Below are positions 1 through 5,980 of a DNA stretch of 7,811 nucleotides, in pieces; positions within the stretch are counted from its first letter, which is position 1; every line of letters starts with the position of its first letter. The stretch lies in assembly GCA_047614505.1 (NCBI GenBank), contig JBLHGQ010000131.1:1-7811 (forward strand), given 5' to 3'. A program made the translations under genes and the position numbers. The notes under the pieces were generated by a model. The model saw only the letters and a program-made list of their open reading frames with translations. It ran no database searches and had not been told where the DNA came from. Source of the stretch: JABDJL01 sp047614505 (GTDB taxonomy: Bacteria; Pseudomonadota; Gammaproteobacteria; Xanthomonadales; SZUA-36).

Positions 1-416
1 TGCTTGCCAATTCGGGTATTGAGATGGGTTATCCGGTGACTTCGATGTCGCGTTCATTTGTAATGACACCGATGCAAGCGGGCCTGCGCCTGGCAGGAAC
101 TGCCGAGTTTGCAGCCCTGGATGCAGATCCTGACTATGAACGTGCCAAAGTATTAGTCAAACACGCGCAGCATTATTTTCCTGATCTGAATTGTGATGAA
201 GTGGGGCAATGGATGGGTCAGCGACCAATGATGGCGGACTCACTGCCAGTCATTTCTGAATCACCAAGTCGTCATAACGTGTTTTATGCTTTTGGGCACG
301 GGCACTATGGACTGACTCAGGGCCCGACCACCGGTAAAATTATCGCGACATTGATTGCCGGGCATGAGCCCGATATCGAAATTCATGATTATCGCTTTGA
401 GAGGTTTCGTGACTAG
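1..416 (+). CDS. FAD-dependent D-amino-acid dehydrogenase, DadA/D-hydroxyproline dehydrogenase type (3' part only)
   Basis: The frame is open to the left edge (first full codon at base 3), so only the last 137 or so residues are present and the N-terminal Rossmann FAD motif lies outside the window. What is visible is the C-terminal part of the DAO/DadA fold: the MTPMQAGLRLAGTAEFAALD stretch, the WMGQRPMMADSLPVI segment, and the FAD-contacting GHGHYGLTQGPTTGKII segment close to the end. Family members oxidise D-amino acids to imino acids at the membrane or in the cytoplasm. Placed directly before a 4-hydroxyproline epimerase, it most likely oxidises cis-4-hydroxy-D-proline to delta1-pyrroline-4-hydroxy-2-carboxylate, as LhpB does in Pseudomonas. 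That substrate is inferred from context; D-proline or another D-amino acid remains possible. Its TAG stop shares one base with the GTG start of the next gene. Confidence 0.88.
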   Translation, partial: LANSGIEMGYPVTSMSRSFVMTPMQAGLRLAGTAEFAALDADPDYERAKVLVKHAQHYFPDLNCDEVGQWMGQRPMMADSLPVISESPSRHNVFYAFGHGHYGLTQGPTTGKIIATLIAGHEPDIEIHDYRFERFRD

Positions 417-1432
417 TGTCTAACCCTAAGGCTACAACTTTTGATTGTATAGACGCACATACCTGCGGCAACCCGGTGAGACTGGTGGTCAACGGCGCTC
501 CGCCGCTTGAGGGTGTCAGCATGCTGGATAAACGAGCTCACTTTTTAGCGGAATATGACTGGATCCGGACTTCATTAATGTTTGAGCCCAGGGGTCACGC
601 CATAATGAGTGGCAGTATTTTGTATCCCACACAGCTCGAAGATTGCGACATCGGGGTTCTGTTTATTGAAACATCAGGTTGTCTGCCTATGTGCGGCCAT
701 GGTTTGATTGGAACAGTCACGATCGCCGTGGAAAATGGACTGGTCACGCCCAAAATACCAGGACAATTGCTACTGGAGACGCCTGCCGGCAGGGTTTCAG
801 CGAGTTATACAGAAGAAGACGGAAAGGTACGATCCGTCAGAATCACCAATGTTCCATCTTTCCTACATTCAAGCGGACTGGTGGTTGATTGCCCGGAGTT
901 AGGTGGGCCGCTTGGCCTGGATGTAGCCTATGGCGGAAATTTTTACGCCATTGTTGAGCCGCAAGAGATCTATACAGATTTGTCAGACTTGTCGGCCAGC
1001 GATATATTGCGCATCAGCCCGCGCTTACGTGAGCGACTGAATGATAAGTACCAATTCATACACCCTGAGGACAGCCGCATAGCCGGATTAAGTCATCTGC
1101 TATGGACCGGCAAACCGCTACAGGCTGGTTCGGACGGGCGAAACGCCGTTTTTTACGGTGATCAGGCGATTGACCGATCGCCCTGTGGCACCGGCACTTC
1201 TTCGCGGATGGCGCAGTTGGCAGCCAGAGGCAAGTTACTGCCGGGCGATAGCTACGTCCACGAAAGTTATATCGGAAGCCAATTCACCGGCCGGGTTGAG
1301 TCCGCTGGAATGGTAGGACAATTTCCTTCAATCACGCCCAGTATTGAAGGCTGGGCCCGCATCTATGGTCACAACAGTATTACCGTGGATCCGGCCGATG
1401 ATCCCTATTGGAAGGGGTTTGTCGTTCGCTAA
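416..1432 (+). CDS. lhpA: 4-hydroxyproline 2-epimerase (proline racemase superfamily)
   Basis: This 338-residue protein is full length for the family. It should interconvert trans-4-hydroxy-L-proline and cis-4-hydroxy-D-proline in the cytoplasm, without a cofactor, by a two-base mechanism using two cysteines. Both are visible: Cys93 in SGCLPMCGHG and Cys257 in DRSPCGTGTSSR. The N-terminal IDAHTCGNPVR, the FEPRGHAIMSGSILYP segment and VAYGGNFYAIVEPQ are typical of the hydroxyproline epimerase branch rather than eukaryotic or clostridial proline racemase. The start is GTG at 416, overlapping the upstream TAG by one base, with GAGAGG at 399-404 as a ribosome site about 11 bases away; this starts the protein just before the conserved IDAHT motif. 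The upstream D-amino-acid dehydrogenase would take its D-product. Some residual proline racemase activity is possible. The symbol follows the Pseudomonas lhp naming. Confidence 0.93.
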   Translation: MSNPKATTFDCIDAHTCGNPVRLVVNGAPPLEGVSMLDKRAHFLAEYDWIRTSLMFEPRGHAIMSGSILYPTQLEDCDIGVLFIETSGCLPMCGHGLIGTVTIAVENGLVTPKIPGQLLLETPAGRVSASYTEEDGKVRSVRITNVPSFLHSSGLVVDCPELGGPLGLDVAYGGNFYAIVEPQEIYTDLSDLSASDILRISPRLRERLNDKYQFIHPEDSRIAGLSHLLWTGKPLQAGSDGRNAVFYGDQAIDRSPCGTGTSSRMAQLAARGKLLPGDSYVHESYIGSQFTGRVESAGMVGQFPSITPSIEGWARIYGHNSITVDPADDPYWKGFVVR

Positions 1433-2397
1433 TGCGCCTGATTTCTGCCGCTGAGATCCCTGCACTCCTGCCAATGGAAGCTGCAATTACTCTGATGCGG
1501 GAAGCGTTTTGCCTGATTTCAGATGGGCAGGTATCTGTCGCCGAACGTCAGGCAGTTGAGCTTCCCAATGGAACCGGTTTGCTGATGGGTGCCGGGCTGG
1601 AGAGCAAAGGGATAGCGGCAAAACTGGTTTCGGTGATGCCGGGCAATATGCAGCTAGGCCTGCCGGGAAGCATTGGTCTCGTATTGTTGATGGATGCGCA
1701 GGACGGTTCACCATTGGCGCTGATGGATGGCACCTGCCTGACAGCGATACGCACTGCGGCCCTTAATGCGGTTGCTATAGACCTGCTTGCAAATCAAAGT
1801 GCTAAAACGGCGCTTATTGTGGGCACAGGAACCCAGGCAAGAGCGCAGCTTCAGGCCTTATGTATGGTGCGGGATCTGACAGATATCAGAGTTATGGGCA
1901 GGCGCGAATCAGCAAGTGAGACTTTCGTTGAAAGCATGCAAGGCCTGGTCGGGCCACACTTAAGCGTTTCTATGGACTCCGCAACTGCATGCAGTAGTGT
2001 GGATATCATTATTGCGGCCACAAATAGCTCTGAGCCGGTGATTCCGGGGTATTTGATTCCGGATGGCTGTCATGTCAGTGGAATCGGAAGTTTTAAACGG
2101 GGAATGTGCGAGTTTGACCATGAATTTCTGTCAAAATCATCTATATTCGTCGAACATCGTGAAACAGCAATAATTGAAGCAGGAGAGTTAATCTCTGCGA
2201 CAGAGGCCGGAATTATTAAAATCCACCATTGGACAGAGATCGGAGAGGTGCTGGGCAATCAACGACCCGGCCGTACATCTGAGACTGAGATTACATTTTT
2301 TAAATCAGTAGGCCATGCCGTATTTGACCTCGTTGCAGCAAGAGCGATTTGGGATGCGGCAATAGAGCAGGATATTGGTCAAGAGTGGCATCCATGA
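1432..2397 (+). CDS. lhpI: delta1-pyrroline-2-carboxylate reductase (ornithine cyclodeaminase/mu-crystallin family)
   Basis: This 321-residue protein belongs to the OCD/mu-crystallin family. A nucleotide-binding turn, VGTGTQARAQ, has its first glycine at residue 131. Upstream is the family segment DGTCLTAIRTAALNAVA and downstream VDIIIAATNSSEPVI, then GIGSFKRGMCEFD ending at Asp229, the position of a conserved family acid. True ornithine cyclodeaminases make proline from ornithine, but between two hydroxyproline enzymes the expected role is NAD(P)H-dependent reduction of delta1-pyrroline-2-carboxylate to L-proline (LhpI). It could also accept the six-membered piperideine analogue. I chose ATG at 1432, which shares one base with the previous TAA and has GAAGGGG at 1411-1417 upstream. 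A TTG eight codons earlier is in frame, but would overlap the epimerase and add residues outside the conserved start MRLISAAEIPALL. The 3' end overlaps the next gene by four bases. Confidence 0.87.
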   Translation: MRLISAAEIPALLPMEAAITLMREAFCLISDGQVSVAERQAVELPNGTGLLMGAGLESKGIAAKLVSVMPGNMQLGLPGSIGLVLLMDAQDGSPLALMDGTCLTAIRTAALNAVAIDLLANQSAKTALIVGTGTQARAQLQALCMVRDLTDIRVMGRRESASETFVESMQGLVGPHLSVSMDSATACSSVDIIIAATNSSEPVIPGYLIPDGCHVSGIGSFKRGMCEFDHEFLSKSSIFVEHRETAIIEAGELISATEAGIIKIHHWTEIGEVLGNQRPGRTSETEITFFKSVGHAVFDLVAARAIWDAAIEQDIGQEWHP

Positions 2398-3395
2398 CCG
2401 TAAAACAAGTAATTACGACACTTGATTACCACACTGCTGGCGAGCCTCTGCGGATCATTCGGACCGGCCTTCCTTCAATTCCTGGTAGTACCATGCTGGA
2501 AAAACGGCGTTATATGCAGTCCAATCACGACGATATCCGGCGATTACTGATGCTTGAGCCCCGTGGTCATGCAGATATGTACGGTGTGGTGATTACTGAT
2601 CCGGTAGAGCCGGGCTCAGATTGCGGAGTACTGTTCCTGCATAACGAGGGTTACAGCACCATGTGCGGGCACGGAATCATTGCCGTAGTCACCGCAGCGG
2701 TCGAACATCAACTATTCAAAATAACAGATACCCGCTCGATCAAAATCGATTCTCCCGCCGGTTTAATTCAGGCGTCAGCAATATTGAGTGGTGACAAAGT
2801 AGAATCAGTTTCCTTTCTGAATGTACCCTCTTTTGTCCTGAAATCGAATCTCACCGTTCCATTCGGACAATCACAGATTAGTGCAACCGTGGCATATGGC
2901 GGTGCATTCTATGCATACATCAATGCAGAAGACGTTGGACTCGAACTAATGCCCGGGAATTCAGCAGAACTTGTGCGACTGGGCCAAGAACTGAAAGCTT
3001 CCGTTTCGACCTTGATCGATGTGACCCATCCTGAAGGCGGAGAAGATCTCAATTTTCTTTACGGCGTGATCTTTGTTCAGGAAGGCAATGAGCAGTCGCC
3101 CTCACGAAATGTATGTATTTTTGCAGATGGCGAACTTGATCGTAGCCCGACGGGTACCGGGGTCAGCGGTCGTGCAGCAATCCTTTATGCCAGCGGTGAT
3201 ATCGGGCTGAATCAAGTCCTGACCATCGATTCCATACTTGGCACTTCATTCACGGTAGAGTGTGTTGAAGAAGTCACGGTGGGAGATATTCCAGCGGTTC
3301 TTACGCGTGTAAGGGGAAGCGCCTGGATGACCGGCGAACATCGGTTTGTGCTTGAAGAAAATGACCCGCTGGCGGCGGGCTTTTTGATCAGATAA
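2394..3395 (+). CDS. lhpH: trans-3-hydroxy-L-proline dehydratase (proline racemase superfamily)
   Basis: This 333-residue protein is a second, divergent member of the proline racemase superfamily. The first catalytic site keeps cysteine (Cys91 in STMCGHG) but the second carries threonine (Thr253 in DRSPTGTGVSGR). Cys/Thr is the established signature of trans-3-hydroxy-L-proline dehydratase, which cannot racemise and instead removes water to give delta1-pyrroline-2-carboxylate. The opening TLDYHTAGEPLRI and MLEPRGHADMYGVV also match the dehydratase branch. The product is the substrate of the reductase encoded immediately upstream, so the pair converts trans-3-hydroxy-L-proline to L-proline. 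The start is ATG at 2394 in an ATGA overlap with the upstream stop, with a weak purine-rich site (GAGTGG at 2383-2388). Translational coupling is therefore likely. An in-frame ATG at 2349 would add 15 residues read in another frame of the reductase and is not preferred. Confidence 0.92.
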   Translation: MTVKQVITTLDYHTAGEPLRIIRTGLPSIPGSTMLEKRRYMQSNHDDIRRLLMLEPRGHADMYGVVITDPVEPGSDCGVLFLHNEGYSTMCGHGIIAVVTAAVEHQLFKITDTRSIKIDSPAGLIQASAILSGDKVESVSFLNVPSFVLKSNLTVPFGQSQISATVAYGGAFYAYINAEDVGLELMPGNSAELVRLGQELKASVSTLIDVTHPEGGEDLNFLYGVIFVQEGNEQSPSRNVCIFADGELDRSPTGTGVSGRAAILYASGDIGLNQVLTIDSILGTSFTVECVEEVTVGDIPAVLTRVRGSAWMTGEHRFVLEENDPLAAGFLIR

Positions 3396-3410
3396 GAGCC
3401 GGGGAGGCTC
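3396..3410 (+). promoter_or_regulatory. Intercistronic hairpin containing the Shine-Dalgarno sequence of the DUF885 gene
   Basis: GAGCC (3396-3400) and GGCTC (3406-3410) form a perfect 5-bp stem around the loop GGGGA. The stem begins at the base after the dehydratase TAA stop. The strongest ribosome-binding sequence for the next gene, GGGGAGG at 3401-3407, lies in the loop and the first bases of the 3' arm, 11 bases before the ATG at 3419. The hairpin could damp translation initiation or act as a weak processing or 3'-end stabilising element. It is not followed by a T-run (next bases CTTTAT), so I do not call it an intrinsic terminator. A stem of this size can arise by chance. Confidence 0.4.
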
Positions 3411-3418
3411 CTTTATAA

Positions 3419-5179
3419 ATGAAAAGACTAATGATATTCATTCCAGCCCTTTTGAGTTTCTCATTACTGCATGCCGGAACCGATTCAGAGGCATTCAAGG
3501 CGCTGTATGAAAAGGAATGGGCATTCCGTCTGGCAGAATTTCCTGGCCTTGCAAGCAGCGTCGGCGTTCATGATTATGACCACCGTCTCTCACATGTAAG
3601 TAAAGCTGACCAGCAAAGAAGATATTCCTTCTTCAAAGAGATTCGTGCCTCTTTGGATTCAATTTCCTGTGAACGGCTGGACCGCAATGACTGTATCAAC
3701 TACCGGATTTTCAAACGGCAGATGGACAATGCGATTGCCGGGTTCGAAATCAATGACTATTTGATCCCGTTTAACAGTGACTGGGGTTTTTACATGTCCT
3801 GGGCGCGCCTACCGCAGGAAACGGACTTTGGCGGTCTGAAAGATTATCAGAACTACCTTGCCCGGCTGGCTGAAATACCTCAGGTAATGGATGAGTACAT
3901 CGAACTGATGCGCGAGGGTCTGAAGACAGGCATGACTCAGCCCCGCATCATCCTCGATGGCCGCGACAAGCCAATCAAAGCGCAATTGGTAGACAGAGTT
4001 GATCAGAGTGGTTTTTTCGCACCATTTATGGACCTGCCTGCAGGCATTGAAACAAAAGATCGTTCAGCCTTGCTTGCACACGCCGATGAAGTGATCGGCA
4101 AAGGAGTAATACCCGCCTATCAGCGACTGTTGGATTTTTTCCATAAGGAATATGTTCCCGGTGCCAGAGCCTCAACCGGCGCAAAGCATTTGCCGGGAGG
4201 AATGAGGTACTACCAGGAACAGATCAATTTGTATGCAACGGTGGACTGGTCGCCCGCAAAAATCCATGAAATCGGCTTGAGTGAAGTTGCACGCATTCGT
4301 AAGGAAATGGATGCGATTATCATCGAGGTCGGGTTTGAAGGAAGCTTTGCTGATTTCCTCGAGTTTCTTCGTACAGACCCGCAGTTTTATGCCAAAACAC
4401 CCCATGAATTACTGGCTGAAGCCTCTTATTTTGCCAAGAAAGTAGATGGACGCCTGCCGCAATTGTTTGGACATATGCCCAGACAACCTTATGGAGTCGC
4501 ACCTGTACCTGACGACATTGCGCCATTTTATACGGGTGGCAGATACGTTAGTTCGGCATTGGACTCTCACCGGGGCGGCTACTATTGGGTCAACACCTAT
4601 CAGTTGGAAAGCCGCACTTTGTATACCCTGCCGGCTTTGACTTTACACGAAGCCGCACCTGGTCATCACACCCAGATTGCCCTTGCCAGCGAACAGGAGG
4701 ATCAACCCCCTTTCCGTCGAAATAATTACATTTCTGCCTTCGGTGAAGGCTGGGCTCTATATGCGGAGAAACTGGGTGTGGAAATGGACATTTATGAAAC
4801 GCCCTATCAGAACTTCGGCCGCCTTACCTATGAAATGTGGCGGGCCTGCAGGCTGGTGATCGATACTGGCGTCCACACAATGGATTGGAGCCGTGAACAA
4901 GCCCAGCAGTACCTGGCTGAAAACTCAGCCCTGTCCATTCATGAGATCACCACCGAGATCGATCGCTATATTTCATGGCCGGCACAGGCCTTGAGTTACA
5001 AGCTGGGTGAGTACACTATCTGGGAATTGCGACGGGACGCAGAGTTCAGGTTGGGAACAGATTTTGATATCCGCGCATTCCATGATTTCATTTTGGCACT
5101 TGGCTCGGTTCCGTTGGATATACTCAAAGACGAGGTTGGCCGATGGGTCAACGAGCAAATGGAGAACGACAATGAATAG
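3419..5179 (+). CDS. Exported DUF885 family protein, putative zinc metallopeptidase
   Basis: This 586-residue protein begins with a Sec-type signal peptide (MKRLMIFIPALLSFSLLHA, predicted cut after Ala19), so it should act in the periplasm or outside. The DUF885 hallmarks are clear: HEAAPGHH at 410-417, supplying likely metal ligands His410 and His416 or His417 with the acid Glu411; GEGWALYAEKLG around Glu443-Glu450, a probable third ligand; and the C-terminal PAQALSYKLGEY at about 521-532. The length is normal for the family. Such proteins are treated as gluzincin-like peptidases, mostly without known substrate. The gene begins 23 bases after the hydroxyproline dehydratase in the same direction, with a good GGGGAGG site that is partly in a hairpin. 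A role in cleaving hydroxyproline- or proline-rich peptides is an inference from this position. The 3' end overlaps the DUF4399 gene by eight bases. Confidence 0.88.
   Translation: MKRLMIFIPALLSFSLLHAGTDSEAFKALYEKEWAFRLAEFPGLASSVGVHDYDHRLSHVSKADQQRRYSFFKEIRASLDSISCERLDRNDCINYRIFKRQMDNAIAGFEINDYLIPFNSDWGFYMSWARLPQETDFGGLKDYQNYLARLAEIPQVMDEYIELMREGLKTGMTQPRIILDGRDKPIKAQLVDRVDQSGFFAPFMDLPAGIETKDRSALLAHADEVIGKGVIPAYQRLLDFFHKEYVPGARASTGAKHLPGGMRYYQEQINLYATVDWSPAKIHEIGLSEVARIRKEMDAIIIEVGFEGSFADFLEFLRTDPQFYAKTPHELLAEASYFAKKVDGRLPQLFGHMPRQPYGVAPVPDDIAPFYTGGRYVSSALDSHRGGYYWVNTYQLESRTLYTLPALTLHEAAPGHHTQIALASEQEDQPPFRRNNYISAFGEGWALYAEKLGVEMDIYETPYQNFGRLTYEMWRACRLVIDTGVHTMDWSREQAQQYLAENSALSIHEITTEIDRYISWPAQALSYKLGEYTIWELRRDAEFRLGTDFDIRAFHDFILALGSVPLDILKDEVGRWVNEQMENDNE
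5161..5166 (+). promoter_or_regulatory. Ribosome-binding site that fixes the DUF4399 start
   Basis: GGAGAA lies inside the last codons of the DUF885 gene, with GGAG seven bases before the ATG at 5172. It supports starting the DUF4399 protein at 5172, directly with a signal peptide, rather than at an in-frame ATG 165 bases upstream that lies wholly inside DUF885 coding sequence. Confidence 0.65.
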
Positions 5180-5567
5180 ACTACTGATTCTCGTAACGGT
5201 GTTGTTTGCCTGTCCTGCATTGGCCGCAGAGCTTTATTTCATCGGCCCGTCTGACGGACAGCAAACCGGCAGCACTGTAACTGTGCAATTTGGATTAAAG
5301 GGAATGGGCGTGACACCAGCCGGACACGAAGCTGAAAACACTGGCCATCACCACCTGTTGATTGATATGGATGAGTTACCGGACCTTAATTATCCACTGC
5401 CAAAAAACGATCATTTAATGCATTTTGGTGGCGGCCAGACCGAAGTGACACTGGAACTTGAGCCAGGAAGCCACACGCTTCAACTGGTACTGGGGAACCA
5501 CCTCCATACCCCACATAGCCCGCCTGTTATGTCGGAGAAGATCACCATTCACGTTGGTGCTGAGTAA
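5172..5567 (+). CDS. Exported DUF4399 domain protein
   Basis: This 131-residue protein has a signal peptide (about residues 1-19, cut in the ALAA region) followed directly by one DUF4399 domain. Recognisable family segments are LYFIGPSDGQ, the VQFGLKGMGVTPAGHEAENTGHHHLLID region, HLMHFGGGQTEVTLELEPGSHTLQLVLG, and HTPHSPPVMSEKITIHV at the end. It is rich in histidine (His52, 59-61, 81, 84, 101, 110, 112, 115), suggesting a small beta-sandwich able to bind metal, but no function is established for the family. Cys14 sits in LFAC, an imperfect lipobox, so a lipoprotein is a weaker alternative to a soluble periplasmic protein. The gene overlaps the DUF885 stop by eight bases and has its own GGAG site, indicating a shared transcript. 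Confidence 0.88.
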   Translation: MNRLLILVTVLFACPALAAELYFIGPSDGQQTGSTVTVQFGLKGMGVTPAGHEAENTGHHHLLIDMDELPDLNYPLPKNDHLMHFGGGQTEVTLELEPGSHTLQLVLGNHLHTPHSPPVMSEKITIHVGAE

Positions 5568-5596
5568 GTTACTTGGTCCCTTCCGCGAAGAAAGTA

Positions 5597-5980
5597 ATGC
5601 GTAAAATCGCCATCGCTCTTATGTTTATGGTTGCCATGCCTTTATCGGCTCAGGAGCCCGAGCGGGAAACAAAAAAGCCCATGGTGATCGAGTCGGAAAA
5701 AACGTCGGTCACACGGCACTCAGTGAAGATCGGAAATCAAACCGTTAATTACACCGCCACAGCCGGAACACTCCACCTGGCAGGTGAAGAAGATCAGGAT
5801 GCTGCGAGCATCTTTTACGTCTCCTATACCCGCGAGGGTGTAGAAAATCTGGATGAGATGCATTACTTTGAGGCGGGACACATGATGTACATCAATCCGG
5901 AAGCACTGGTGAAACTGAAAGAGGACCTGGCCGGCTTTATCGCCAAACTTAATCAATCGCGGGCTTATTTGGAAATGTAA
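5597..5980 (+). CDS. Internally deleted S10 serine carboxypeptidase-like protein (probable pseudogene, frame intact)
   Basis: The frame encodes 127 residues. A signal peptide (MRKIAIALMFMVAMPLSA, cut near residue 18) is followed by TRHSVKIGNQTVNYTATAGT and ASIFYVSYTREGVEN, which match the N-terminal strands of bacterial S10 peptidases. The frame then jumps to MHYFEAGHMMYINPEALVKL and KEDLAGFI, which match their extreme C-terminus, with the catalytic histidine at His95. The FNGGPGSSS oxyanion region, the GESYGG-type nucleophile serine and the catalytic aspartate, roughly 350-400 residues, are missing. The apparent junction lies near 5845-5860. No hydrolase activity is expected. ATG 5597 follows DUF4399 by 29 bases and has a purine-rich stretch (GAAGAAAG) before it; a TTG at 5573 would push the signal peptide inward. 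It may be a decaying gene, a small folded relic, or an assembly collapse. The 3' end overlaps the convergent gene by 16 bases. Confidence 0.72.
   Translation: MRKIAIALMFMVAMPLSAQEPERETKKPMVIESEKTSVTRHSVKIGNQTVNYTATAGTLHLAGEEDQDAASIFYVSYTREGVENLDEMHYFEAGHMMYINPEALVKLKEDLAGFIAKLNQSRAYLEM

Noticed and set aside
1408..1431. Earlier TTG start for the reductase
   Set aside because: It would add eight residues read within the epimerase 3' end. The ATG at 1432 overlaps the stop by one base, like the neighbouring junctions, and matches the family N-terminus.
2349..2393. Earlier ATG for the dehydratase
   Set aside because: It has no ribosome site and adds 15 residues from an alternate frame of the reductase. 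The ATGA overlap at 2394 followed by the conserved TLDYHTAGEP region fits better.
1432..2397. True ornithine cyclodeaminase
   Set aside because: Family sequence alone allows it, but the position between the epimerase and the trans-3-hydroxyproline dehydratase makes pyrroline-2-carboxylate reduction the better call.
3396..3416. Intrinsic terminator after the hydroxyproline genes
   Set aside because: The stem is only 5 bp and is followed by CTTTAT rather than a T-run; it coincides with a ribosome-binding site.
5007..5171. 165-base upstream extension of the DUF4399 frame
   Set aside because: It lies wholly inside DUF885 coding sequence and would bury the signal peptide. A clear GGAG site precedes the ATG at 5172.
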